From contig VWVT01000005.1 of the NCBI GenBank assembly GCA_008638415.1, forward strand, positions 1-64,000: a DNA stretch of 64,000 nt, in the 5' to 3' direction. The notes beneath the pieces were generated by a model that made no database searches, was not told the origin of the DNA, and saw nothing but the letters and a program-made list of their open reading frames with translations. Position numbers and translations under genes: made by a program. Below are positions 45,906-56,833 of the stretch, one piece after another. The DNA is from Nocardiopsis sinuspersici. Lineage in GTDB: Bacteria > Actinomycetota > Actinomycetes > Streptosporangiales > Streptosporangiaceae. Each line of letters begins with the position of its first letter. Positions within the stretch are counted from its first letter, which is position 1.

Positions 45906-45928
45906 AGCGTCTCATTTCGTGAGACGCT
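45906..45928 (-). terminator. acyl-CoA synthetase terminator
   Basis: AGCGTCTCA-TTTCG-TGAGACGCT is a perfect nine-bp hairpin. Read on the minus strand it is followed by TTTTTC, an intrinsic terminator, about 72 bases after the acyl-CoA synthetase stop. Confidence 0.75.
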
Positions 45929-46000
45929 ATTTCCGCGAACCCCGTGGCAATTTCCGTCGGGACGGTCGCCGGAGCGGACGGGAGCCCGTCTCCGGCCCGG

Positions 46001-47719
46001 TCAGTCCCCCAGCCCCGGGAGGTCCTCCTCCCAGTACTCGTGCGGGTTGCGCGTACCGTCGGTGACCGCGCCGCGCTCGGCCTCGGCCCGGCGCAGCTGC
46101 ACCCGACGAATCTTACCGGAGACGGTCTTGGGTAGCTCGGCGAACTCCAGGCGGCGCACCCTCTTGTACGGCGACAGGCGCTCGTGGGCGTGCTCCAGGA
46201 TCGCCCGCGCGGTCTCGGCGTCGGGCCTCACCCCGTCGGCCGGGGCCACGTACGCCTTGGCCACCGCGAGCCGCAGCGGATCGGGTGAGGGGACGACGGC
46301 GGCCTCCGCCACGTATTCGTGTTCGACCAGAACGCTTTCGAGTTCAAATGGTGAGATCCGGTAATCTGAGGCCTTGAACACATCGTCGGATCTGCCTATA
46401 TAGGTAATGTAGCCGTTCGAATCCCGACTGGCGATGTCACCGGTGCGGTAGAGGCCGCCGCGGGTTACCGACCGGGTGAGGTCGGAGTTGTCGACGTAGC
46501 CCTTCATCAGTCCCACGGGCACCTCGGTCAGATCCACGCAGACCTGCCCGGTGTCGGACGGCTCGTCGGTGGCCTGGTCCGTCAGGAGCACGTCGTACCC
46601 GGGCAGCGCCCGCCCCATCGATCCGGGTACCACCTCCTGGCCGGGGCCGTTGCCGAGCAGCATGGTCGTCTCGGTCTGCCCGAACCCGTCGCGTACGGTC
46701 ACCCCCCACGCGTCGCGGATCCGCTCCACCACGTCGGCGTTGAGCGGCTCGCCGGTGGCCACCGCCTCGCGCAGCCCCACGTCCCACGTGGCCGGGTCGG
46801 CCTGTAGGAGCATCCGCCACACCGTGGGCGGCGCGCACAGGACGTCCACCCCGCAGCGCACCACCTCCTCCAGCAGCCGCCCGGCGTCGAAACGCTCCTG
46901 GTTGACCACCAGCACCGTCGCCTCGGCGTTCCAGGGCGCGAACACGCTGCTGTAGGCGTGCTTGGCCCAGCCGGGCGCGGACACGTTCAGGTGGACGTCG
47001 CCCGGCTGCACACCCAGCCAGTACATGGTCGACAGGTGTCCCACCGGATACGAGCACTGGGTGTGGGTGACCAGCTTCGGCCAGGAGGCCGTCCCGGAGG
47101 TGAAGTACTGCAACAGGGGGTCGTCGGGATGGGTGGGGTGCGGCGGGCGAAAGTCCAGTCCGGCGTGCTCGGACTCGGCGTAGTTCAGCCACCCCTCCAT
47201 GTAGCCCACGCAGATCCGCGTCCAGTGTCCCCGCAGCGACGCGAACTTCTCCGTCTCGGCCGCCGCGCAGACCACGTGCGCGATGTAGCCGCGCTCCAGC
47301 CGGTCCAGCAGGTCGTTCTCGGACAGGGCGGTGGCGGTCGGGGCGACCACGGCGCCGAGCTTGACCGCGGCGAGCAGGGTCTCCCACAGCTCCACCTGGT
47401 TGCCCAGCATCAGCATGATCCGGTCGCCCGCGTGCACACCCTGGTTGCTCAGCCAGTTCGCCACCTGGTTGGAGCGCTCCGACATCTGCCGGTAGGTGTG
47501 CCTGGCCTGGCTGCCGTCCTCCTCCACGATCCACAGCGCGGTCCGGTCCGGACGCCGCTCGGCCACCTCGTCGAAGTAGTCCAGTGCCCAGTTGAACCGG
47601 TCCGACCGGGGCCAGGCGAACTCCTGGTGCGCCCTCTCCTGGTCCTCGCGGTGCCTCAGGAGCAGGTCCCGTGCGGCGAGGAACTCCGCCGCACCCGCGG
47701 CGGCCTTCTCTCTCGACAT
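46001..47719 (-). CDS. AMP-forming acyl-CoA synthetase
   Basis: Protein of 572 residues of the ANL superfamily, close in layout to medium-chain acyl-CoA synthetases. The nucleotide loop is YFTSGTASWPKLVTH (less Gly-rich than usual), and GFGQTETT, YRTGDIASRDSNGYITYIGR and the final Lys in LPKTVSGKIRR are all present. It activates a carboxylic acid as acyl-AMP and loads CoA. Bases 46320-46440, coding the hinge block after YRTGD, are markedly AT-richer than the rest and use rare ATA and AGA codons. Confidence 0.92.
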   Translation of the reverse strand: MSREKAAAGAAEFLAARDLLLRHREDQERAHQEFAWPRSDRFNWALDYFDEVAERRPDRTALWIVEEDGSQARHTYRQMSERSNQVANWLSNQGVHAGDRIMLMLGNQVELWETLLAAVKLGAVVAPTATALSENDLLDRLERGYIAHVVCAAAETEKFASLRGHWTRICVGYMEGWLNYAESEHAGLDFRPPHPTHPDDPLLQYFTSGTASWPKLVTHTQCSYPVGHLSTMYWLGVQPGDVHLNVSAPGWAKHAYSSVFAPWNAEATVLVVNQERFDAGRLLEEVVRCGVDVLCAPPTVWRMLLQADPATWDVGLREAVATGEPLNADVVERIRDAWGVTVRDGFGQTETTMLLGNGPGQEVVPGSMGRALPGYDVLLTDQATDEPSDTGQVCVDLTEVPVGLMKGYVDNSDLTRSVTRGGLYRTGDIASRDSNGYITYIGRSDDVFKASDYRISPFELESVLVEHEYVAEAAVVPSPDPLRLAVAKAYVAPADGVRPDAETARAILEHAHERLSPYKRVRRLEFAELPKTVSGKIRRVQLRRAEAERGAVTDGTRNPHEYWEEDLPGLGD

Positions 47720-47923
47720 CTCTGGCGACCTCCGGTTCGGGGACGGGGAGCCGACCGCACTGTCCGCCGACTCCGCCCGAAAAGGGGCGGATGAGGCAGG
47801 TGTGCCCCGTTGGTCCTACCCGGGATGCGCGACCGTGACGCCTCGCCGGGACGGCCTCCGGTCCGCCGGCCAGCGGTCCCAGGAGCGCCGTCCAGCGGTC
47901 TCCTGCGCCGATCCGCCTGGCCC

Positions 47924-47929
47924 TAGGAT
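47924..47929 (+). promoter_or_regulatory. -10 box of a leaderless transcript
   Basis: TAGGAT ends eight bases before the ATG at 47938, and no ribosome-binding site is present; this spacing is that of leaderless actinobacterial mRNAs. Confidence 0.5.
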
Positions 47930-47937
47930 TGGTGCAC

Positions 47938-50080
<2,143 letters not shown>

Positions 50081-50090
50081 CGGGACCGGT

Positions 50091-50120
50091 CCCGGAGGGC
50101 GCGGTGACGCGCCCTCCGGG
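50091..50120 (+). terminator. pip terminator
   Basis: CCCGGAGGGCGCG and CGCGCCCTCCGGG form a perfect 13-bp stem with a GTGA loop, 10 bases after the stop. Confidence 0.85.
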
Positions 50121-50179
50121 ATGCCCGTACCGTCCCTCGACCGCCGGCACCGCGGTCGCGCGGGACCGTCGCCGGCGGG

Positions 50180-50204
50180 GCGGCATCCACCGCACACGCC
50201 CTAG
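50180..50204. mobile_element. single end of the CTAG-bounded element
   Basis: The 25 bases match the reverse complement of the left end of the element at 25993 at 24 positions (GCGGCATCCACC, then CACACGCCCTAG). The rest of the element is not recognisable. The terminal CTAG again contains the TAG stop of the adjacent minus-strand gene. Confidence 0.6.
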
Positions 50205-52435
50205 TAGTCGTCCCGGGGCCGCGGTTCGGGCGCGGTGTCGAACTCGGGGGAGCAGTCCAGGTGCGCCTGGCCGCCGACGTCGAACAGACCCAGCTCGTCC
50301 AGTTGCCGGTACCCCAGGTGGCGGGACAGGTTCCACGACGCGAGGTCCGTGTCCTCCAGGTCCTCCACACGGTCCTGGAAGCCCAGCAGCGCGCAGTCGC
50401 GGTCGTCGCCCTCCAGCCCCATCAGCCCGGGGATCGCGTCGGTGGACAGGTCGCGCAGGTACCAGGTGTCGACCACGGCCAGGTCCAGGTCGTGGTGGCT
50501 CTCGGCGATGCGCAGGTCGGGGTTGCCGTAGGCGAACACGGCCAGGGCGACTCCGGAGAGGGCGACCGCGGCCCTGGGCAGCCAGGCCGCCGACCGGCCC
50601 AGGGTGTTGAGGATGCCCGCCGCGACCACGAGGCCGAACACCCCGGCGCTCCACAGGATCCACGCCTCGGCGCCGGCCCGCATCCGGGTCAGGCCGAAGA
50701 CGTCGATGTAGAGCTGTAGGCGCATCATCGCCGAGGCGAGGATGACCAGGGTGAGCACGCACAGCAGCCCGAGCAGGGCGTTGCGCAGGGTGCGGGTGGC
50801 GGTCGGCCGGGACGGCAGGACGCGCACGGCCACCGCGATGACGCACAGGACCAGCACGCTGACCACGACCAGTTGGAAGAAGCCCTGGCGGGCGTACTCG
50901 GCGTAGGTGACCCCCGCGACGCGCTGGACGTGGTCCTCGCCGCCGAACATGGCGACGGCCTGCACCGCGAGGAAGGCGGTGAACAGCAGGACCAGGGCGC
51001 TGAGCGGGATCGTCCACACCCACACCGGCAGGGGCGTCCGGTCGGAGTCGGTGACCGCGGGGCCGGGGTGGGGAACGAGCCTCGGCGCGTGGCGGCGGCG
51101 GGCGGCCAGGACCGCGGAGCCGGTGAAGAGGGCGGCCACCACCATGGCGAACAGGTCGCCGATCGGGTTGAACGCTTCGGGTCCCAGGAACAGTCCGGAG
51201 AGGATCCGGTCCAGGTAGCCGGCGAACACCGCGTCGGCGAAGGCGAACAGCAGGCCGAAGACGAACAGCAGGACGACCGTGGACAGCACGGTGAGCACGA
51301 CCGGCCCGACCAGGTGGCGAAACCGTGCACCGCGCAGCGGCCCGGTCAGGAACCGGGGCGTGGAGGGCAGGTTGCGCAGCAGGGCGAGGGCGCCGGTGAG
51401 GACGCCGACCGCGCCCTGGCGCGATGCGGGGTTGCGCACGGCGAAGGCGAGCGAGGCGAGGAGGAAGGACGCGGTCAGCGTCCAGACGAGCACCCAGCCC
51501 GCGTCGCGGAGCGCCGCCGTGCACAGCAGGGCGGCGGCGAGCACACCGTAGACGGCCGACCAGGTGTAGGAGTAGCGGTCGGGTCCGGGCGCGGGGGCCG
51601 TGTCGGTGCTCCACAGGGGTGGTACCCCGGTGGAGCCGGAGGAGGCGGTGCCGGACTCCGCCGCTCCGGTGGGTTCGCCGGTTCCGGCGCCGCCGGTCTC
51701 CACGGGTCCGGAGGAGGCGGTGCCGGTGGAACCGCCGTCCCCGTGCGCCGCGGCCTCGGCCTTCGGCTCCCCGCGTGAAGCCCCGTCCGGAGCCTCGCCC
51801 GAGACACTGTCGTCCTCGGACCTCCCACCGTCTCCGGCGGCCTCGGAGCCGGTCCCGGCCTCGGTCCCGGCCTCCGCGTCGTCGGAGGCCTCTCCGGGCC
51901 GCGGCGCTCCGCCGTCCTCCGCCCTCTCGGCGGGACCGCTCTCCACGGTCGCGGGAAGGGCGCGGCCGTCTCCGGCTCCGGAGCCCCCGGACTCCTGTTC
52001 CCTCCCCTCCTCCACGCCGCTCTCGGGGATGGCGGGGCGCACCACGAGTGCGGCGAACGCCGTCAGCCCGGCGACCACGCCGGTGACGACCAGGCCGATC
52101 CCCGGCCGGTCGAACGTGGCCAGCAGCGCGGCCACCACGCCGACGCCGAGCACGGCGACCGGCAGCCACGCGGGCGCCCGGGGCAGCGGCACCCGGGACC
52201 TGGGCGGCTGGTGGTACATCTGCTGGTACTGCTGCGCGTAGGGCAGGTGCCCGGGCGGGGGGCCGTACTGGTGCGGGCCGTGCCGGCGCGGGTCGTACTG
52301 GTGCGGGCTCGGCGGACCCGGGGGAGGGCCGAACGCTCCAGGTGGTCCCGACGGGCCGGATGGTCTCGGGGGTTCCGGGGCGGATCCCCTCGTCGGCGGT
52401 TCCCCGGAACCCGTGGCGGTCTCGTTCTCGCTCAC
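50201..52435 (-). CDS. DUF4153/DUF4173-like polytopic membrane protein
   Basis: Protein of 744 residues. Residues 1-90 are Pro/Gly-rich and disordered with HQYGPPPG-like repeats. Two membrane helices follow (about 90-135), then an acidic Ser/Gly-rich insert of 150 residues, then about ten more helices forming the DUF4153/4173-like core (for example AFADAVFAGYLDRI and GYRQLDELGLFDV near the end). The function is not established. Start GTG 52435 (MSENETATG) has AAAGG upstream; GTG 52459 lies within a long inverted repeat. The stop codon lies in the CTAG repeat remnant. Confidence 0.82.
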   Translation of the reverse strand: MSENETATGSGEPPTRGSAPEPPRPSGPSGPPGAFGPPPGPPSPHQYDPRRHGPHQYGPPPGHLPYAQQYQQMYHQPPRSRVPLPRAPAWLPVAVLGVGVVAALLATFDRPGIGLVVTGVVAGLTAFAALVVRPAIPESGVEEGREQESGGSGAGDGRALPATVESGPAERAEDGGAPRPGEASDDAEAGTEAGTGSEAAGDGGRSEDDSVSGEAPDGASRGEPKAEAAAHGDGGSTGTASSGPVETGGAGTGEPTGAAESGTASSGSTGVPPLWSTDTAPAPGPDRYSYTWSAVYGVLAAALLCTAALRDAGWVLVWTLTASFLLASLAFAVRNPASRQGAVGVLTGALALLRNLPSTPRFLTGPLRGARFRHLVGPVVLTVLSTVVLLFVFGLLFAFADAVFAGYLDRILSGLFLGPEAFNPIGDLFAMVVAALFTGSAVLAARRRHAPRLVPHPGPAVTDSDRTPLPVWVWTIPLSALVLLFTAFLAVQAVAMFGGEDHVQRVAGVTYAEYARQGFFQLVVVSVLVLCVIAVAVRVLPSRPTATRTLRNALLGLLCVLTLVILASAMMRLQLYIDVFGLTRMRAGAEAWILWSAGVFGLVVAAGILNTLGRSAAWLPRAAVALSGVALAVFAYGNPDLRIAESHHDLDLAVVDTWYLRDLSTDAIPGLMGLEGDDRDCALLGFQDRVEDLEDTDLASWNLSRHLGYRQLDELGLFDVGGQAHLDCSPEFDTAPEPRPRDDY

Positions 52436-52447
52436 CTCACGTACCTT

Positions 52448-52489
52448 TCCCGACGGCACCGTGGGAGTTGGGGTTCGGTGCCGTCGGGA
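52448..52489 (-). promoter_or_regulatory. long inverted repeat in the leader of the DUF4153-like gene
   Basis: TCCCGACGGCACCG (52448-52461) and its exact complement (52476-52489) are separated by 14 bases. It ends one or two bases before the AAAGG ribosome-binding site of the gene. It could be an RNA stem that controls translation or an operator. Confidence 0.55.
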
Positions 52490-52723
52490 GTGTGACAGCG
52501 CTCGACCGCCGAGGGTTCACATGATGGCTGTTTTGTTACTGAACACGAAGTTTCGGGTGGTGTGCGAAAACCCTGCGCCGCCGGACTTCTGGCCGGTGCG
52601 GTGCCCGGAACGGTTCACCGGCACACCGGCCGCGCGGCGGGAGGAGGACCCGTCCGCGTGCCGGCGACGTTCGCGGCCGGAAGGCTAGGGTCGTGCTGAC
52701 ACAGCCTTCCGCGTGAGGAGCCG

Positions 52724-52921
52724 ATGACGATGCGAGTCCAGGTCGACTACGACCAGTGCGAGAGCAACGCCCTGTGCATGGCCGCGGCCCCGGAGGTGTT
52801 CGAGGTCCGCGACGACGACTTCCTCTACCTGCTCACCGAGGAGCCCGCCGCCGGGTCCCACGAGCGCGTCCGCCAGGCCGAGCGCATGTGCCCCAAGCGG
52901 GCCATCACCGTGCTGGAGTGA
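52724..52921 (+). CDS. small ferredoxin, [3Fe-4S] type
   Basis: Ferredoxin of 65 residues. The cluster motif CESNALC (only two Cys in the first group) plus a distant Cys in MCPKRA indicates a [3Fe-4S] cluster, typical for electron donors to cytochromes P450. The gene has GAGGAG before its ATG. Its last 17 bases overlap the end of the convergent reductase gene. No P450 gene is in the window. Confidence 0.92.
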   Translation: MTMRVQVDYDQCESNALCMAAAPEVFEVRDDDFLYLLTEEPAAGSHERVRQAERMCPKRAITVLE

Positions 52922-54173
52922 CCCCCGCCGCCTCCAGGGCCTCGTCCCACGTCGTCGGCTTCTCCAGCAGGCCCCGGTAGCGCATCGTCCGCGGGGTGGA
53001 GCGCAGCCCCAGCACACCGGTGAGCATTCCGCCCCGGCCGAGGAAGGCCACGAACTTTCGGTCCTCGGGGGAACCGTGCACGAAGGTGACCTGATCGGCC
53101 GGGGTGCCCTGTCCCAGCAGTTGGATCTTCAGCTTGTACTGGTCCGACCAGAAGTAGGGCACCGGGGTGAAGGGCGTGCGCCCCTCCCCGCCCGCGAGCA
53201 GGTTGTGCGCGGCCGCCTCGCCCTGTTCCGCCGCGTTGGTCCAGTGCTCCAGCCGGATCCGTCCGCCGTAGCGCGGGTGCGGCCAGTTCGCGAGGTCGCC
53301 GACCGCGTACACGTCGGGCACCGACGTCGCGGAGTACTCGTCGCACGCGACCGAGCCGTCGGCCAGCAGCTCCACCCCGGACCCGCGCAGCCACTCGGTG
53401 TTCAGGTGCACGCCGATCCCGGCGACCACCAGGGAGGTCTCCACGGCGGAGCCGTCGGTCAGGCGGACGCGCTCCACCCGGCCCCGGCCCTCGTAACCGG
53501 ACACGCCCACGCCCAGGCGCACGTCCACGCCGTTCTCCCGGTGCAGCTCGGTCAGGACCTCGCCGATCCGCGGATCCACCACCCGGGTCAGCGGTGTGGG
53601 AGCCGCCTCCACCAGCGTCACGTCCATGCCCACCGCGCGGGCGCTGGCCGCCACCTCGGCGCCGACGAAGCCGGCGCCGACCACCACCAGGCGGCCGCCG
53701 GATTCCAGCGCCGCCCGTACCGCCTCGGCGTCGTCCAGTGTGCGCAGGACGTGCACGCCCGCCAGGTCGGTGTCGGGGCGGCGCGCCCGCGCGCCCGTGG
53801 CGATCACCAGGCCGTCGTAGCGCACCGCCTCGACGCCGCCGGGACCGGACACGCGCACCTCGCGGGCTTCGGTGTCCAACCCCACGGCCCGGCTGCCCGG
53901 CCGGAAGTCCAGGTCGAGTCCCTCCACGGCCGCCTCGTCGCGCAGCCGCAGCGACCGGTGGCCCACCAGCCAGCCGGGACCGCCGCCGGAGGGGTCCATG
54001 CCCACACCGGTCAGGACCTCCTTGGACAGCGGCGGCCGCGAGTAGGGATGGTGCGCCTCCTCGCCGACGAGTGTCAGCCGTCCCTCGAACCCGCGTTCGC
54101 GCAGCGCCTCGGCGGTGTGCAGCCCCGCCATCCCGGCGCCGACGATGACGATGTCGTTCAGGGTGTCCCGCAC
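52905..54173 (-). CDS. FAD-dependent ferredoxin reductase
   Basis: Protein of 422 residues. It has the FAD motif VIVGAGMAGLHTAEALRE, the NADH motif VVVGAGFVGAEVAASAR (about residue 150) and the second FAD motif VYAVGDLANW. This is the putidaredoxin-reductase family, which passes electrons from NAD(P)H to small ferredoxins, very likely including the convergent overlapping [3Fe-4S] one. Start GTG 54173 has AAAGGG upstream. Asparaginase precedes it on the same strand by 44 bases. Confidence 0.92.
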   Translation of the reverse strand: MRDTLNDIVIVGAGMAGLHTAEALRERGFEGRLTLVGEEAHHPYSRPPLSKEVLTGVGMDPSGGGPGWLVGHRSLRLRDEAAVEGLDLDFRPGSRAVGLDTEAREVRVSGPGGVEAVRYDGLVIATGARARRPDTDLAGVHVLRTLDDAEAVRAALESGGRLVVVGAGFVGAEVAASARAVGMDVTLVEAAPTPLTRVVDPRIGEVLTELHRENGVDVRLGVGVSGYEGRGRVERVRLTDGSAVETSLVVAGIGVHLNTEWLRGSGVELLADGSVACDEYSATSVPDVYAVGDLANWPHPRYGGRIRLEHWTNAAEQGEAAAHNLLAGGEGRTPFTPVPYFWSDQYKLKIQLLGQGTPADQVTFVHGSPEDRKFVAFLGRGGMLTGVLGLRSTPRTMRYRGLLEKPTTWDEALEAAGVTPAR

Positions 54174-54217
54174 GGTGGTGTCCCTTTCGGTGGTGTGGTC
54201 CCTCACGGGAGGGCTCG

Positions 54218-55180
54218 TCAGAGTGGGCGGACCTCGCCGACGGGGGCGCCACCTCCGTGGACGTCGACGCGCAACCGGTCCTGGACGGAGGACACGTCCA
54301 CACCGAGGGTCCGCAGCGCGTCGAGTGCGACCAGGGTACGCGCGCGCTGCTCGGCGTCCCCGTCGCTGATCTTGACGGCGACGGTCTCGCCGGTGGCGGC
54401 GCCGAGCAGAAGGACGCCGTCGGCGCCGCCCTTGGCGACCAGCCCGGGCATCCGCGTCATGAGGTCGGTGTCGATACGGCCGGTGCCCGCCACGTACAGC
54501 GGGTGGGAGCTCATCGCGTCGACCACCGCGCGCTCCGGGGAGCCCCCGGGGGCGGTGCGCATCCGCCACAGGCCCCGGGCCAGCCCGGTCAGGGTGACGG
54601 CGAGCTGGGGCGCCCCGCAGCCGTCCACGGCGGTGTGCGCGACGGGCTCCTCGCACAGGTCCTCGACGGTCTCGCGTACGAGCACCTGGAAGGGGTGCCC
54701 GGGGTCGAGGTAGTCGCCGGTGCTCCACCCCTGGGCGACGCAGGCGGAGAGCATGCCCGCGTGCTTGCCGGAGCAGTTCATCAGCACGCGCTCGGGCTCA
54801 CGGCCGGCGCGGACGAACTCCTCGCGGGCCTCCTTGCCGCCGGGGGAGTCGGGCGGGCAGCGCAGGTCGTCGGCGGTGAGCCCGGCGGCGGTGAGGATGC
54901 GCTCGGTCTCGGCGACGTGGAGGCCCTCGCCGCTGTGGCTGCCCGTGGCGACGGCCAGGGACGAGCCTTCCAGGGGCGCGCCCGCGCGCAGCATCGCCAG
55001 CGCCTGGAAGGGCTTGGCGGAGGAGCGCGGGAACATGGGCTGGTGCACGGGGCCGCGCGCGTAGGCGATCCGGCCGGCCGGGGACAGCCCGACGACCGCG
55101 CCGTAGTGGACGCTCTCGAGCATCCCGGACCGGACGACCTCCGCCAGGGGGACGTACTCGGGCAGCGGACTCTGGGGCAT
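54218..55180 (-). CDS. asparaginase (L-asparaginase II-like family)
   Basis: Protein of 320 residues of the PF06089-like asparaginase family, unrelated to EcAII. Seen are FPRSSAKPFQALAML near residue 50, ATGSHSGEGLHVA, MNCSGKHAGMLSACV, and DGCGAPQLAVTL. The Ser/Lys and Asn-Cys-Ser-Gly motifs probably form the active site. Start ATG 55180 has GGAGAG upstream; a longer open frame to 55771 runs into the opposite gene and is rejected. Confidence 0.88.
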   Translation of the reverse strand: MPQSPLPEYVPLAEVVRSGMLESVHYGAVVGLSPAGRIAYARGPVHQPMFPRSSAKPFQALAMLRAGAPLEGSSLAVATGSHSGEGLHVAETERILTAAGLTADDLRCPPDSPGGKEAREEFVRAGREPERVLMNCSGKHAGMLSACVAQGWSTGDYLDPGHPFQVLVRETVEDLCEEPVAHTAVDGCGAPQLAVTLTGLARGLWRMRTAPGGSPERAVVDAMSSHPLYVAGTGRIDTDLMTRMPGLVAKGGADGVLLLGAATGETVAVKISDGDAEQRARTLVALDALRTLGVDVSSVQDRLRVDVHGGGAPVGEVRPL

Positions 55181-55450
55181 GCGGGCTCTCCTCGCCGTTG
55201 AGGTCGGGGCAGGGTGTGCGTGGGGTGTCCTCGTCTGCGTGGACACGCCTAAGAACGTTACATAATCCACCTTTCTTCCGGTCACAGGGCGGACGCGGAC
55301 CGCACGGACCAGGGAGGACGGCGGTGGATCCTCCGGGCCGGCGGGGATGCGCGCGGAGTCCGCTGTCGGACGCGGGGAGTAGGGTCGTTGCCGGTACACA
55401 CCAGGAGAAACGACCGGCTGACAAGGTAGGACGAGGGAGTGGGGCACACG

Positions 55451-56389
55451 ATGGGAACGCTGCGGGCGGGCGCGCTGACCCGGCGCAGGGTCGGCATGCG
55501 GGCGGCGGACCTGGAGTACGCGGTGCTCGACATGGAGACCACCGGCCTCGACCCGAACGAGGGCGCGCGCATCGTGGAGATCGCGGTGGTGCGTGTACGC
55601 GGAGACGGCAAGCTGGTCGAGGAGTTCAGCACCCTGGTCGACCCGCGCGCGCCGGTGGGCGGACGGGAGTTCCACGGCATCTCCGAGAGCGACACCACCG
55701 GTGCGCCGACCATCGCCCAGGTGGTGCCCAGGCTGGCCGGGCTGCTGTCCGACGCGGTCGTGGTCAGCCACAACCTCGACTTCGAACAGCGCTTCCTCGG
55801 CTCGGAGCTGGCCGCGGCGGGCCTGCCGACGGGGCAGTCCGGACTGTGCGCGCTGCGCGCGCTGCGCTCACAGGTGGACCTGGAGCGGTACTCGCTGCCC
55901 AAGGCCTCCTTCCAGCTCAGCGGGGACTGGCCGACCGGCCAGCACACGGCCCTGGGCGACGCCCGCGCCTGCGCCAAGCTGCTCGCGGAGATGCTCACCA
56001 ACGCCCCGGGCGAGCTGCGCTACGACGGGCGCTCCCCCAAGCGCTTCGCGGCGCTGGGGCCCGCTCCCGGCACGGTGAGCACGCCGGTCCGGTGGAAGCC
56101 GCGTACGGTGTCGGTGCCCGGCGGACTGCAACCGCTGAGCCCCTGGCGGGCGCGGTGGCGGCCCCACGAACTGGACCCGGCGCTGTGCGGCGGGGCCTTC
56201 GGCGCCACGGACCGGGCGGCCGCCGAGGCGGCCGCGCGCCGCGACACCCGTTTCCGGGAGCGGCTGGCCACGGTCGCCGCCGTGACGGGCGGGATCGCGG
56301 CCACGGCCGCGGGCGGGCTGCTGGTGCGGCTGGCGGGCGGCCACGGCGGCGGGTGGCCGATCGGCGGAGGTCCCGGCGGCGGAGCCTGA
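55451..56389 (+). CDS. DEDDh 3'-5' exonuclease domain protein
   Basis: Protein of 312 residues. The DnaQ-like domain (about 20-190) has LDMETTGL (Asp-X-Glu), HNLDFEQRFL (Asp) and HTALGDARACAKLL (His and Asp), so all catalytic residues are present. The C-terminus has a single hydrophobic segment (TVAAVTGGIAATAAGGLLVRL), an unusual addition that could anchor the nuclease to the membrane. ATG 55451 is used; GTG 55439 is possible. Confidence 0.88.
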   Translation: MGTLRAGALTRRRVGMRAADLEYAVLDMETTGLDPNEGARIVEIAVVRVRGDGKLVEEFSTLVDPRAPVGGREFHGISESDTTGAPTIAQVVPRLAGLLSDAVVVSHNLDFEQRFLGSELAAAGLPTGQSGLCALRALRSQVDLERYSLPKASFQLSGDWPTGQHTALGDARACAKLLAEMLTNAPGELRYDGRSPKRFAALGPAPGTVSTPVRWKPRTVSVPGGLQPLSPWRARWRPHELDPALCGGAFGATDRAAAEAAARRDTRFRERLATVAAVTGGIAATAAGGLLVRLAGGHGGGWPIGGGPGGGA

Positions 56390-56418
56390 CCCGCCGGCGC
56401 TCCGCGGCCGGGCCGTGC

Positions 56419-56679
56419 TCAGACGCCGGACAGGGTGAGGAAGAACGCCACGATCAGGGCGCTGCCGCCGACCGCGGTGAGCAGTGCCCTGCCCTGCTCG
56501 GTGAGCCGGGCCGAGACCAGGCGCACGCGCGGGGGGACTCCGGGGCGCCTCGCGGTGGCCACGGAACCACCGCGGCCGGAGCGGGGCTCCGGGGGCCGTC
56601 CGGGCACGTAGCGGGGCACCTTGTTGAACAGGGCGACCGACACCAGGACGGTGCCGAGGATGACTAGCACGAGGGACAC
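56419..56679 (-). CDS. small two-helix membrane protein
   Basis: Protein of 86 residues with two membrane segments (LVLVILGTVLVSVALF near the start, and TAVGGSALIVAFFLTLSGV at the end) joined by an Arg/Pro-rich loop. The family is not recognised. GTG 56679 is preferred; an open frame to 56772 has no better start. It converges on the exonuclease gene. Confidence 0.6.
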   Translation of the reverse strand: MSLVLVILGTVLVSVALFNKVPRYVPGRPPEPRSGRGGSVATARRPGVPPRVRLVSARLTEQGRALLTAVGGSALIVAFFLTLSGV

Positions 56680-56833
56680 GTCGGAGAGGGCCTCACACTC
56701 GGTCGCGAGAGGGGACCGCCCGGGGGCGGGCGGGGGCCACCGATTCTCGCCGACGGGACGTGTCGCCGCCACCCCGGGAGCGCCCGGCCGACGCCGTGGC
56801 GGGGGTTAGGTCCCGACCCTTATGACCTGGTGT

